DNA of 64,000 nt. It comes from Ceratorhiza oryzae-sativae (Eukaryota; Basidiomycota; Agaricomycetes; Cantharellales; Ceratobasidiaceae). The DNA lies in NCBI GenBank assembly GCA_030998015.1, contig JARWMV010000236.1, positions 992,001 through 1,056,000 of the forward strand, in the 5' to 3' direction. Below are positions 11,470 through 24,230 of this stretch, one piece after another. The position numbers and the translations under genes were made by a program. Below the pieces are notes generated by a model. That model did no database searches. It saw nothing but the letters and a program-made list of their open reading frames with translations, and had not been told where the DNA came from. The first letter of the stretch is position 1. Every line of letters starts with the position of its first letter.

Positions 11470-13807
11470 TTATCTCCTCGTCTTGATAATGCCAGCTGCC
11501 ACCAATTTCTGGATCTTTTTCGACACGATCGGGTTCTTCATGTGGTCCTGGAGCGCTGCCGGATTTTGTTGCGCTTGCTGCAGAATCGACTGCATGACAG
11601 GGTCGTTCATGATAGCCTATTGATAAGAACGATGAGCTAGTTTTCCCGAGATAAAGTGTAAAGATACTTACGGCAACTTCGGGATCACGCATTGCACGTT
11701 GCAGCGTCTGTTCATCAGTCTCACCAGCCTGTTGGTTATACAGTTCGCGTGCTGCCTTGGATAGCGCCTCTTCGATTTCCCGTGTGTGCTGTTTCTCCGT
11801 ATCGATATCGGTTGCCTAAGGTTAAATACGCGATTGGTTGGTCGATTCGAGCCGACGGCCATTTCTTCGTTCCGACTCACCTCTTGGGCGGCTTCCATCG
11901 CCTTCGTATACTCCCGCATCGAGAATAGCACGTTGCTCTTCCTAATGTATGCCTTGACTGTCATGGAGCATAGTTAGAAATTTGCATATGGATGACGCTC
12001 ATCGACTAACCAAACTTCGGATCAACCTTGATCGCCGCCTCGGTGTCTTTGAGCGCCTCGGGCAACGCCGCAAGCTTGGTATATGCGGCTGCACGGTTAT
12101 TGTATCCGCGAGGGTCAGCAGGATCACGCTTGATGGCTTCCGTGTACGACTTGACGGACCCGGCAAAGTCGCCAGCCTACCGAATTAATTTAGTAAGGCT
12201 GCAGCAAACAGATTCGGAAGAGCCTAGACCTTAAATTGTGTGTTGCCTTCTTCGCGGGCCTTTGCGGCCAATTCGGGGCTGATGTATGCCTGGCGCTCCC
12301 TCTCGGCTTTCAAGTTCTCGGCCTGCAAGAACATCAGCTAAATGGAGGTGATCATGCAATAGTTGACGCACATCACGAAGTTTGTTCAAGATGTCCGCTG
12401 TTCTGTGCTCGGTCAAACTCTTGGAATAATACTTGATAGCATTATCGAGATCATCTTTGCGAGAGTAGGCGCTTCCAATGCGACCAAACGCTTTTGCGAG
12501 GAGCTTGTAATCTGCACGTATCTATCCTCAAAGCTCAGCGCTTCAATGCCTTAAAGTCAAAGGGTAGCGCTCACACTTCGACCCTCCTCTACAGCTTTCT
12601 CACAAGCCTCGATACATTTATCGAATTCGCCCTGTTCAAAATATGTTGCTGGAAAAATAATTAGAAAAATTTCACGAGATAAGATAGGTCTTTACGAACC
12701 AGCGAGATTGGTCAAGTATGTGATATCCGTGGGCGACAAGTCCCAAGCCTTTGCAAACGCCTCCTGAGCGGTCGCAAAGTCTCGCTTTCTGTAAGCCTCG
12801 GAACCTCTCTTCTTCTCGGCCTCGGCCTCGGCCTTGACCCTCTTTGCTTCCTTTGAGTCTTCGTTCTTCCTCCGGTTCTGGCTCGGGATCGGCCATCTTG
12901 ACGTCCTCCTTAGGTTGAGAGGCGGGTTGAGATTTAGGTGGGGGCGGAGGGGATGACGGGCCGGGCTGGGGGGCATCAAATCCAGGGGGCATTTCGTTTG
13001 AACCCTCGGGTCGAGCAAAGCCTTGCATCAATACCCATCAGAACGCCCAGCACTTGAATCATTCGAGGGTCGTTGAAAGAGCTGATATCAAGTGTGTTAT
13101 TGTGGTATTTATACTGAATATCTAAGGGCTCACCTTCCCGCTAGCATTGGGTTCGCTTGGATCATCTTCAATTGGTTCACAAAGTTCTGGTCAGCTAATA
13201 GATGTGCTGTTTTGGGATTGGCCGCAAGTTTGCCGAACATGTTCGGGTCTGAGAACATCTTTCCTATACCCCCGCCTGGGCCCTCCAAGTCCGCGGCTGT
13301 GGCTGGTTCAGTGCACACCCACAACTCTCGGTGGCGATTGTACTCACATTGGGCCTCTTTAACCTCCCTTAAACCTTTCTGAAGAGCAGGGCTATCTTCA
13401 ATCTTGATTCCCTCTTCATACGCAGCAATCGCCTCCTCCCATCTGTGGGCTCCGTGAAGAGCGGCACCCTTTCGTGCATAGCCTTTCGCCCATTTCGGAT
13501 TCACGCGAATCGTCTATGTATGCAGCGCATGAGGGCATATGTTATGACAACAGAGTATAAACGCACCTCTTCGGCGTCTGCGAGGGCCTCATCCCATAGC
13601 TTCTTACCGGCCTTTGCTGCGCTACGGTTAGAGTATAAGACATGGTTGGAGGGGTCCAGGGCTATGGCCTGGGTGAAGAGTTCAATGGCTTCATCGTAGT
13701 GCTTAGCCGCAAAGGCCTTGTTGCCTTGGTCTTTGAGTGTAGCGGCCTAAAGGCGAGTCAGTGCTTGTCACAAGGGTATAACCAAACTGCCAACTCACGT
13801 CGGACAT
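11470..13807 (-). CDS. STI1: Hsp90/Hsp70 co-chaperone Sti1 (HOP)
   Basis: Sti1 passes clients from Hsp70 to Hsp90 in the cytosol. Starts MSD, then an intron, then a first TPR block (LKDQGNKAFAAKHYDEAI ... LYSNRSAAKAGK ... KGYARKGAALHG). A DP region follows (MFSDPNMFGKLAANPKT ... IQANPML, DPRMIQVLGVLMGI). Next is a Pro/Ala/acidic linker, a second TPR block (KKRGSEAYRKRDFATAQEAF ... TDITYLTNLAATYFEQGEFD), a third (KAREEGNTQFKAGDFAGSV ... NNRAAAYTKLAALPEAL), and a final DP domain (AMRDPEVAAIMNDPVMQSIL ... PIVSKKIQKLVAAGII). This is the complete family layout, TPR1-DP1-TPR2A-TPR2B-DP2, about 570 residues. About ten introns. Three minor open frames within it are shadows. Confidence 0.95.
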
Positions 13808-14038
13808 ATTAGCGGGGATTGAATGGATGAGGTTTCTAGACGCAGGTGGCGAACCTTAAATGATCACGGTGTGTTTGTGGATATTTGCTAGCGCCAGGCG
13901 GTTTTGGAAAATTCCAGCAACTTTGGTCAATCTGGAATAACTTTTGGGCGATGTAGCAGCGACTTGGCTAGAATTGGGTAGGAAAATGGCTTATTAAATT
14001 TTCGTACGAATTAGATACAGGAGTAATAAAGTAACATG

Positions 14039-16847
14039 CTAAGACCGTTTGCCTTTACGCAGGCCTTCTTTTTTGGATACTTTTTTAATTGCTCCCAGAA
14101 CTTCTCCTAATTCTGGATCTGCGGTTTGGGCCTCGCGTGATGCGTCAAGGGCCGCTTCCGCTTGTTCCAACGCACTATCTCTAAGTTTGCCTGTGTGGGG
14201 TGCTTTAGAGAATAGCACATCGATTTCGTCCAATGCAGCAGCAACTCGCTTGCGTTTCCTTGTGTGGTCACCTGTAGTATCTTGTGAAGCCAGCGTGGTA
14301 GCTGCTGGTGCTGGTTGATTAGTACTGGATGCAGTTTTCGTGACTGTAGCTTTTTGGTTCCGCTGCATGTCCCTCCATGCGGCTGGATCTCGCTTTAACA
14401 TAGTAAGGTGGAGGTTTCGTATAAAGTACTTTCCGTAGTAGGATGCGAAAAGGGCATGCTCATGAGCCAAGACTGATTTCGCTATTCTTTCCTGTAGGAA
14501 AAGCAATTTAGCCCATGGCGACAGCATGTATGCGTTATTGAAGACCTCACCTTCAAATACGGATCGGCACACTGCCAACAGTTGTCTCCCACTCGACTTC
14601 CAATGCGATCGTCGACAAGGGTATGATAGTGCCCGATTAAACTCAAGAGGAAGTTTCTTTTATCTCGTATTTGCACCGAGGAGGACTCCAGGAAAGCATC
14701 CAACACGCGCGAGCTGATGGGGTTACGAGACATGGCCAAAATTTTCTCCACTCCCTGAGCTTGTATGCTGCGTGGGTTGTTAGCTTTTGGGACTGAGATT
14801 TTATGTTAAGCATTCACCTTTGAACCACTATTTGATTATAAGGGCTCGAGAATCGAAGCATAGCTTGTGCAAGGACAGCGCCTTGCACGGTTGGCTCAAT
14901 CACGCCGTTAGTCGTTACATCTGGCTCTCCATTGAATTCCTCTTCCCCCGATAAGCCAATTGATTTCATGTAAGACTAGGATGATGTGAGCTAAAGTCAA
15001 CGGTTCCACGAGATAGTCACATACTTTTGCGGTTTTCAAGGCTAGTAAACATGGGACAAGCAACTCAATATGGCCGTCCTCGACACCCACTGCTCGGGAT
15101 ATCAGCTAATAAATATTCAGTGAAATGAGACCTGAAATATCTTGCCAAACTCACGTCGCTCGCTAAATCTTGAAACGACTGGAGTGTCACCGCACGATCT
15201 ATTATTGCCTTTAGGACTCCGGTCCTGGCTGTTTTGATCAACTTGTTAGCGACCCCCTCAACCTCTTGTATCACCTCCAAGAGGCCATCAGCACCTAGCC
15301 GTAGGACAGCTTTTCCAACCACGAAATTTGCAACTGGGTGTGAGCTCAGTTTGCCTAATTTCCCCTTGAAATACAGCTTCCAGAGGCTTTGAAAAGCGGG
15401 TTCTGGCGAGTGCCGAATTATAGTTTCAAACAGGTGAGAGGCTGTGGGGTCGCGAAGTAGCGTCTCGATGTAGTCTGCATGCTCAGGCTCATTTTTTTGG
15501 TCTGCCAAAAGTTGAACCGTGTAAGTCAAGTAGGTCGGGGATGATGGGTTTAACCTACGAAGGGTTGAGATAGCACCCATTAGGACACTATCCATCAATG
15601 AACCAGGGGAGTCTGATTTATCTTGTTTAGCCTCCAGCTCGACCAACGCCTGTGTGACTTCAGCTTTGAAATCCGCGAATGTACGTATTAGCGTTCATAC
15701 CTGGAGTACGGGATTGGCTACTTTGTCTGCAGCAAGTGCTCGAACCTCGTTGGCGTCCAGAGCATTCCTCAAGGTATCCACAAAATGCCCAGCGGCCTCT
15801 TGAAAGGAATCGGGAGTTGCGAGAGCGGTTTTATGTTCAGTATCTGGCTCCAATATCGATTTCATGGATCCTTGCCGGGACTTGTATGCCGCACTCTTCT
15901 TCGATCGCACCAAAGAGCCACCAGGCTTTATAGAATCTGTAGTTTGGGCGATCGTCGGAGAGAGTAGAAGTAATAGTGAGAGTATAACATGGGACGCGAA
16001 TGGGTTTATAATCAATTGAGGTAGTGAAGGAAGCACTTCCTACAAAAGCCACTTAGCGCGTTTCTCTGATACTATGATACGACCTACCTCGCAGATAACT
16101 AATGCAAGCTCTGTCATGGTCCTGAGTACACCATCATCGCCTCCGTCGGGAGATTTGGAAATTCGGCCGCGGGTCTTTCAATAGAAAGTTAGTCGAGGTT
16201 CGAAGGCACGGGATAAATACAACTGACCTCTCGAGAGATAGTGGAGGCGGATACCTCAAAAAGTGTTTGGCAAACATGGGACCCGAAACGATGCTGCGCC
16301 AGCTGGGCATACCTTGAACATCTGTGAGTAGCCACTGCATTGTATAACATCCTACTCACGAGCCACACAACCGGTCCGCAAACACACGCTTGACGAAGTC
16401 GTCCATCGAATGAAGCATTCGCTCGACTATTATTGCGCAGTCAGGATCGGTAGCAAGTTGTTTTTCCTTTCCTGAAGACTCGGAAAGAGCGGCAATAAGA
16501 AACATTCGTTTGTCTAGGAGGGACCAGCTCTCAAATTTATTTCCCTTTTGTGGATCGTACTGGCATGGGTTCATACCTTCGTGTGTGTTCCCTTCCTCTT
16601 CTTCGTCTTGCGTATAGCCCTGTGACTGCCATTCTTGGATCTTGGAGTCGACCGTCCGAAAATAAGCCTTCACGTCCGGATCTACGTATCCAAACGGCAC
16701 ATCGAGGTTCGTTTCATGGTTCATATGCATCCATGACGGCTGGGTCTGCTCTTCTTCGACCTCAGCATGAATTAACTCTACAACTGGGTCTCCCGATTGA
16801 GCATTGCCTCTTTTCTTCTTCCCTCTTTTCCTGTTTTCCTTGGGCAT
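14039..16847 (-). CDS. NOP9: nucleolar protein 9 (Pumilio-repeat pre-rRNA processing factor)
   Basis: Nop9 binds pre-18S rRNA with Pumilio-like repeats and restrains cleavage by Nob1 in the nucleolus. Start MPKENRKRGKKKRG at 16847 gives the basic N-terminus; an upstream in-frame Met at 16916 is less likely. Next come VPFGYVDPDVKAYFRTVDSK, then Puf-type helices such as ERMLHSMDDFVKRVFADRL, HLFETIIRHSPEPAFQSLW, HPVANFVVGKAVLRLG, NPISSRVLDAFLESS and DDRIGSRVGDNCWQCAD. The C-terminus is lysine-rich (KKVSKKEGLRKGKRS). Spread over about nine exons, approximately 700 residues, as usual for Nop9. Its start lies 153 bp from the MFS gene stop. Confidence 0.85.
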
Positions 16848-17000
16848 CGTGAAAGTAATCCGAGGATAATGTGGTTGTTGGAGGAAGCTGTGAAAATTAA
16901 TTGCAAATGGTTTCACCAGCGCTTAGTGACCCAGACAAGTCCGTTGCGCAGAATAAATATCAGTTACATATGTAGTTATCAGTTACATCAAACCACGGCG

Positions 17001-19400
17001 TCACTGAGACTTTGAACTCGCACGGATACTCCAGCTAATCGCAAGGGACGACAATATACCCGCAACAATTCCAGCACCATTGATGATATCATAGTTGCCA
17101 TGCAATGGCCCTTTGACCAAATGGTCAACTGGGCCGAGCATCAGACCCAGCAAACCAACGAGAGTGTTGCTTAAACCTATGATTATTTTGTATTGTATAA
17201 TTATTTATTGAATAGTACTGGAGCACCAAAAGGGGAAGGTACTTACCATAGATTGTACCAAATGTTTGAAACCCAAAGGCTCTACAAAACCAGTTAGTTA
17301 CGTCCCATTTGATATAAACGCCCAAGCCTTACTTTCCGCAATAATCTCCAACTTTTGTGGTAGGGGATTAGAAATAGTAGCAAATTGCTGCATATGATCT
17401 CACCAAAGACATAGAGCAATGGTCGGAGGATCACAAACACTGAAATAGATGCTAGTTGAGCGACAGCACAGTGTAACATGCCTAGCATCCCATAGACGAA
17501 ACCTCCTGCCATGATGACTAAAGAAGTATCTAAAACGGTTCGATTATCCAAGAGCCATCCAAACATAGGGACACCTAAGGCAAACATAACTAGTTGGTTC
17601 AAGGTTCTTCTGGTAGGCTGGCATATAAACGCACCGATGATTCCTCCAAATGGAAGCAACAGAGTGAACTTGGTCAAGGTCTCTGTAGCCAATACTGGAT
17701 CATGGAGATAAAAGACAAGCTGTTCATGGGCCGTCTGTATGAGCCAATTGATACGGTCTCTGCCAGTTCCGAATATATCAATTCCTCAACTCGACTCGAG
17801 GGTAAACTCACGCATAAATCGAAAAGAATAGGAGAAGCGCCCTAGTACAAAGGGTAAGCTACGAGCATATGACAGGCCTTCATATAGCCGCCTTACCAGA
17901 AGTGTCGACTTAAAATCTGATCCAACGCAGAGTGACTAAATGCTACTCCTATGAATGCATCTTTTCGGACAACTGCCTGGATGTGTCTTTGAGAGTGGCT
18001 GCTATTAATCGATGTTAGGTCATCGTCCGATATGGCGCCATATTCAACAGCAGATGCGTTGATTGCTACTGCTTCATCGGGTCGAACACTATCCTGTCGT
18101 ACGTAGGGCGAGCTGGGCCCGAACACACCCTGCAAGGCGGCAAATCTGCGCAGTAACACAAGCCATAAAGGAATATCCTGTCCATCATCTAGATGTTGTC
18201 CTTACAGAGCAGGGATAATGGCGTAGCACCAGAACCATGTTTTAATCGAAATGCCACTAGTCCTAAAAAAAAAAAAGTAAGTCTAGCGATAAAGCCCCAG
18301 CAGTAATTTCAAACTGACATTTGGTCCAACCAGTTATAAAGAACGTAAGGGGTGCTACTAGCATTAAAGCCCGCCATAATACAGCTTAGGATAAGTCCTG
18401 ATCGGCGAGAGAATGCGTTGCTAATGTGAAAGCTGGAGAGAAATATCAGCGGGCTACCAACCGCTATCAGGACGAATCCGATAAGGTGTCCATCGACAGC
18501 TAGGAAAGAACGTGGGCAAATTGATATAAACCATCAGTTGTTTGACGTCAAGGCGCGCGAACATACCTATCGGCCAAGTTTGCCTTCCCAACCCGAAAAC
18601 AATGTTTCCCAATCCGAACAGCATAGCACCTAATATGCTGCTGCGCGTGGGTCCAACGCGGTCAAGGATAGCTCCGGCGGGGAGAGATGCCATCTAAAAA
18701 CCTTCTTAAGGTCGCATGTTTCCTTAAACATCTCTTTTACCCACGTTGGTTATTGCCACGGAAATTACGAATATGTTGTTGAGGTGAAGTTCCTGTGGGT
18801 TTGTTTCAATTAACGTGAAGCTGTGGGTGAAGAATATATTGCACTTGCCTGCTGCTCACATGGCGGCGGGTTTTGGAGAAAGGCTACCTCGTCCTCACAT
18901 AGATCGGAGTAAACGCCTGTTAGATGACATTGTTAAATCCGAATGAACGACAGTTGACACCCCAATTTGGGGTGGTATCTCAGAGGAGCATATCATAAGC
19001 AACATGGTTTTTGCTCTAGATGGCAGTCGCATCTCCACTAAGACGCGGCGCAACGGAGTCATACCAAAGTGGCTAAAATGAGAAGCCAGTGCCAAACAGT
19101 CGTACCTTTACGGATCAAGACGGGCTTCAGCGCTTGTAGAGAGCAGAACACTAAGGTTTTAGCGAATAAGCATTCACTTTAATTTACGTTAACAGACCTG
19201 CAAATCCAAATATTACACCCGTGGCAAATAAGCTGGGTGGAGCAGAGCCGGAGGTCAATCGAATGATGAAGCAAACAACCAGATTGCAGCACATACTTGA
19301 TAAATACCACCAAAAATACCTGGAATAGTCTCAGACTTGTGGACTCCATTATTCGAATGAGGGCATGCGCAGACCCGGGCTGTGGTGACGTCGGCGCCAA
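17001..19400 (-). CDS. major facilitator superfamily transporter (FMP42/SLC43-like)
   Basis: A plasma or organelle membrane carrier; the substrate is unknown. Read across about a dozen short introns: an N-terminal membrane helix (LRLFQVFLVVFINLFATGVI), a loop with GVYSDLCEDEVAFLQNPPPC, a helix (NNIFVISVAITNV), then the MFS signature ASLPAGAILDRVGPTRSSIL. Further helices follow, including AVGSPLIFLSSFHISNAFSR, a cytosolic loop (VRKDAFIGVAFSHSALDQIL), and the C-terminal half with PFGGIIGAFICQ, MFALGVPMFGWL and VILRPLLYVFGDYCGKAFGF. It ends ISWSIRVRSKSQ. The motif after helix 2 and the loop spacing resemble the FMP42/SLC43 group. Start is either 19400 or Met 19349. Divergent from ENP1 by 114 bp. 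An intron near 18260 carries a 12-A run. Confidence 0.75.
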
Positions 19401-19514
19401 CCACGGCGATCGTTGTGTGTGTCTGTTTACGCCGCTGACAATTCAGTCGATCGGGAATTTCAAAATGAAATTATCACTTGCACTTCAACGCCTACCACCA
19501 AGCCCGATCCATAC
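19401..19514. promoter_or_regulatory. shared divergent promoter, MFS transporter / ENP1
   Basis: Only 114 bp separate the two start codons, so the core promoters must overlap. I see no clear TATA box. If the MFS gene starts at 19349 instead, the gap is about 165 bp. Confidence 0.5.
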
Positions 19515-21378
19515 ATGCCTCGCGTATCCTCATCGTCTAAAGGAAAGGCCCGACACGACCCTCTGCATGTTCAGCTTGGCGAAGACGAAACTTACTCGAA
19601 ATTCGGCCGTGTCTCTATCGCTGGGAAGCGGGGCAAGAAACGTCAAGAAGAGGACGAGAACGAGTTAGATGTGCGTAAAATACACCAAAAATATTAATAT
19701 AAACAAACAAAGGATTTGTCTAGGTAGTGCTAGATGCAAAGTCTTCTCGGGCTATCTTTAACCTCGCAAAGGACCAGCAAGAAGAGCTCGATCTGGTGGA
19801 CGATGAAGAAGTCGGCGAAGAGAGTGATGAGGAACAGGAGCCTACTGGCGCTCGGTCATTGGACATATCAAAGCTCACTCGTGCGACGGTCTCTGATGGC
19901 AGCGATGAGGATGACAATGAATACCCTGAAGAAGAATACGAAGAGTTGGTATGCCTACGTCTCCAGTGCTGTGGGGTTGATTCGCTAACCCACGAACAAA
20001 ACAAATTAGGAAATAGACCCAGAGGATATGACCGCTTTAGACGCATTTATGCCTTCCAATGTGGATACGAGAAAAACTCTTGCCGACATGATAATGGAGA
20101 AACTAAATGCTGCAGATGCGAGCGCCGATGGAACCACCAAGAAAGTACGAGTATCCACAGCAGCTGAAACAAGTCGAGGTTCGTTCTACAAAATAGGTTG
20201 TTCCAATGTAACTAATATGCGTACACCATGTAGATGGCCCCCCTGACCCTGCGGAAGGTTTAAATCCAAAGGTCGTCGAGGTGTACACAAAGTAGGGCGC
20301 TTTCTATCCCGGCGCTCTGCCAGGTACTAATGTGTGTAGAGTTGGCCAGCTGCTGAACCATTATAAGTCCGGTCCGGTAAGCACACCTATTAATTCATCG
20401 CGGACCTTTCACTGAACACCTCGAAGCTGCCGAAGCCCTTCAAGGTTTTGCCCTCGCTCCCTCAATGGGCGCGCCTCCTTGCACTGACAAAACCTCACGA
20501 ATGGACGCGTGAGTGTGTATAATGGCTGGGATACGCACATTCGCTCACAGATAGGTTGGTGCTACAGCGCACGCGCATTACGCTGCAACCAGAATGCTTG
20601 TTTCTAATCTTAAACCTGAGTCTGTTCGACATTATCTCGAAGGCGTTTTGCTTGAAGCCGTACGAGACGACATTCGCATCAATGGCAAACTAAATGTACA
20701 CTTGTATGATGCGTTGAAGAAAGCTGTGTACAAGCCCGCCGCCTTCTTCAAAGGGATCGTCTTTCCGTTGTGTGAAGTAAGCCAATCTGAATCCCGAACA
20801 TTATGTATTAATAACTGACTCTTTGGTTGTTAGACTGGATGTACACTCAAAGAGGCCGCCATCGTCGCATCAGTTATGATGAAAGTTAGCATACCTAACC
20901 TTCATTCAGCTGCCGCACTGCTTCGCCTTGCAAGCATGGATTATTCGGGCCCAAATTCACTGTTCATCAGGATTCTTCTCGTAAGCAAGTTTCCAGGTCT
21001 CTTCCCAAACTTTATTTACGCCTTCGCAGGACAAAAAATACGCACTGCCTTACAAAGTGGTTGATGGCCTCGTGTTTCATTTTATCCGGATCGCCAACTC
21101 CCACAAAGGCTCCCGGGCTGACGGTGATAAACTACCAGTGCTTTGGCACCAAAGTCTTCTGGTATTTTGTCAGAGGTAAGATATCTTTTTGAGGGTTAGC
21201 ACCTGGGCTTATTCCTGCATGTAGGTACGCCTCAGATCTGTCACCGGACCAAAGGGATGCATTGCTGGATGAGATACGGGTACGACCGCACGCACAGATC
21301 GGTCCCGAAATTCGCAGGGAACTTGTCAACTCAGCGTCTAAAACAGATCAAAGTGGCGAGGATGTTGTAATGCACTAA
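19515..21378 (+). CDS. ENP1: Enp1 / bystin, 40S ribosome biogenesis factor
   Basis: Enp1 is a late 40S assembly and export factor. Starts [20 protein letters not shown], then an acidic middle ([34 protein letters not shown]). The conserved bystin core follows: [139 protein letters not shown], and GPEIRRELV. Ends VMH. About ten exons and roughly 430 residues. The intron at about 20511-20573 is best closed at CTACAG, giving [12 protein letters not shown] as in other bystins; an earlier AG would break the frame. Confidence 0.92.
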
Positions 21379-21605
21379 AGCGTCGTAAAATGTTGCCACT
21401 CTGAGGGACAGGATCGTGTATAATATTTCATTCACTACAGATGATACAGGGGTTTTCCAAAATTTCGATCCTTCAAATAGTTATATTATATCCGTGCTAT
21501 TCGCATCGCTAAGCGGTCTAGACTTTCTCTCCTTCGGACCCTTGTTGTGTCCGGGCTTGAGCAGGTTTAGCGTATGACTTGGTTAGGTATATCTGGGGGT
21601 TGTAC

Positions 21606-22957
21606 TCAGTGTGGTCCTCGAGTGGACATTATGGAACTTCTCACATAGAGTTCAGTTCCGGCCAGATGGATCAAAATAGCAAGCCACAATGTCATTCCTG
21701 AAGGAGTTAAGTGTCGGACAAATGTCAATTAAAACGGATGTTTAAGTGGCGCACCAAATACAATACGATATGTCGAACCAAAATTGATGGGAGCTTCGTG
21801 GATGGAGGCATGCACTGGTACAAATGTTCGTTTCGGACGAGTGGCGTTGATACACATTGGGAAGGAGTTTTGGATAGTTGTCGAGTCTTTGATCAAAAAG
21901 GTGATCTCGTCACATCTCCACATCTATAAATGATTGTCCTATGAACTCATATGCCGAAGACGTAAATCCAGAAGGAATCATACCGCGTAGTAGGTACCGA
22001 TGGCCGAAATGATAGCGCGTGCCATAATTGTAATGATCCGTGCAGTGATAACACTTGCCGAGTACGACATTGTTCCTATGGTGTGGGGCAGTTTGTGAAT
22101 ATGTAAACAATTCTAATATATATCCCACTTACGCAACATCCACTCTCTATGCAAAGCGGTATTCACTCGAGCAAAATAGATGCCAAGCATCCCAGCAGGA
22201 CCAATCATGAATCCCAAGGTATAATATGCCGTCTCTGAATTCAGGTCACCACCGAACGCTCGGCGAGCTACGATAGAGCCAGCAATGCTTCCAGGTATCA
22301 TCGTGAAGAATACGATATAACCATTGATGCGGTGCAGAATCATCTTGCGCTGTAATCCGACTCGTTTAGTGGAAAGTAGTATGTAGGAGGATGCATACAC
22401 TCACGCGACGAATCATTGGGATGAACTGAAATATGGCGAGTGTGCCTCCAACTGTGGACATAAAAAACATGTTAGATCGCCTACACTGGATGTATTGAAT
22501 ATATCACTAACTTATACTCATGTAAATATGCATGAATATGTTAGGTTTATAAAGTGCCTGTCTATACCAGTACCATTCGCCTTTGTACTAAGGGTTAGAT
22601 AAGGTCGCTAGCGGCATACGCCGAACCTACCTGGGACAGTCTTTGTCACAACATTGGAGGGTGCGAGCATCATCAATCGACTCAGGCAGAATCCCAACAA
22701 GGCACCACCGAATAGAACGACTTCGTCGGATGACCCATTAGCGTCAGCGTCAGCAAGTTGTGAATGAATAATGGCTTACAGAACGACAAGCTGAAACGTT
22801 CCTTGAAGCCCAATCTTGCAGAGATTTGACGATAGGTTCGCTTGAACCGTCCTGACGAATCATTATGCTGATCCTCAGGAGGAACGTCGCTAGCGACAAT
22901 AACCTTGATATCGCCGGACTCGGTGTGAGAATCAGAAGACCGAGAAGACAAGGACAT
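21606..22957 (-). CDS. DUF2306-like fungal membrane protein, copy A
   Basis: Member of a fungal multi-pass membrane family (DUF2306-like); biochemical role unknown. Start MSLSSRSSDSHTESGDIKV at 22957, a polar N-terminus, then GFKERFSLSF and a helix (VLFGGALLGFCLSRLMMLAP). Next are the conserved VPGEWYWYRQALYKPNIFMH and IYMSIVGGTLAIFQFIPMIR, then KMILHRINGYIVFFTMIPGS, VARRAFGGDLNSETAYYTLG, and a helix with ITARIITIMARAIISAIGTY. A soluble stretch follows (CDEITFLIKD ... VPVHASIHEAPINFGSTYRI). After a final intron it ends MTLWLAILIHLAGTELYV ... PH. Eight or so exons. All stretches conserved with copy B are in frame here, so this copy looks intact. It converges with ENP1, 227 bp between stops. 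Confidence 0.75.
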
Positions 22958-24230
22958 AGTAATCGATCCAAGTGAGGAGAAGGGAGCTCTGCTGCGAGAG
23001 TGCTGAACACCATGTTCAGATGGTTCACTCTTATAGGGAGGAAACCAATGGGGTGGCAAGTTATTGATGCTATTAACGCCCAGCATCCCGGAACACAAGT
23101 GGAAATATCACTGATATGGGTACCGCTGGTGGACGCTCCGGTCCTTTTGGACGTTCTAGCCATTTGGTGGCAAAGGCACCAGCCAGCTATACCGACATGA
23201 GTTAGGAACCTGCCCGCAAAGATTTTCTCCCGTTGTGCACCCACGACCGAAATGTGATCCGCACGGAGGCTCCCGCCGGCAAAGTACCCATCATTCCCAA
23301 ACTTGCAGCCGAGCATAAGGTTACAGTCATGGGCAGCCGTTGTTCCTATGTAATGCATTTCACGACTCGACTCAGATTGCGGCAACCCGAGCCTGTCCGC
23401 TGGAACTGGTCCACAATCATTGCACCCAGAAGTCAGCACTCAGCGCAAGCTCGCGCACGTGTTTCGATCTTGTCGTCGAATCGCGATTGACAATTGGCCA
23501 TACAAGTCTAGCGGACCACCTTGAGTGTCGAGCCGATCTTAGATATTATGAAACGATGACAGGAAGATAGCACAATGAGATAGTCCCGGAGAGGTAAGTG
23601 AAGCCCAGTACACGATAGTTGACGAGCAAAGCTACACGAATAGAGTTAAGGCGAATAGTCATCAAGTCACGCGCCACCTCCAGCCGATAAGCGCTGGCGG
23701 GTGAGGGGCACTTCACAGACTTATATGGCTGAGTAAGTGCCACAATTATTTCTCCCGTATGAAATTGTGAAAATGCAAAGCAAAAAAATGCCCGTGCAAT
23801 AGCCCAAATTGAGGTCCGCGAGGTTCGGCTTGTCCCCTGATCTACCCAACGCATCGGTCCAAGCATATATTGAGGCAAGTCTTTGCTTAACCAAGACTCA
23901 TATGATCATCGGCCCCCGTATCGCAATCTCCCGAGTGGATTACCCCCGCCTTTTCCACTCCATGGGCGGTCGTTATCGGACACTAACACGGGATGAGACT
24001 ACGATAGTATTTCATTGGATAATGTACAGCTGGATTGCGGTTACCCAACTCCCGGGACGAAGCGGGCCCTCACACTAAGATTTACTTAAGACCTTCACTG
24101 TCGTATTGATGAACCGCCTCGAGCGAGCGAGGTGGCCATTGATAGGACTCTGTTGCACGTATCTGTACCGAGAAAAGGACATCACTAACTGATGTAGCTT
24201 GGGGCGTAGAGGTGCCGGCTTACATAAATT
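22958..24230. other. intergenic between the two DUF2306-like copies
   Basis: About 1.27 kb with only short, overlapping open frames on both strands and no recognisable domain. It should contain the copy A promoter and the copy B 3' end. I see no transposon ends, terminal repeats or RNA gene. A degraded coding relic cannot be excluded by eye. Confidence 0.5.

Noticed and set aside
18255..18280. A-run as a retrotransposon tail
   Set aside because: Located inside a spliced intron of the MFS gene with no flanking duplication. A similar run at about 38180 lies in a VPS24 intron.
23546..23878. 110-codon minus-strand ORF as a third DUF2306 copy
   Set aside because: It lacks every conserved block shared by copies A and B (EWYWYRQ, HRINGY, RRAFGG).
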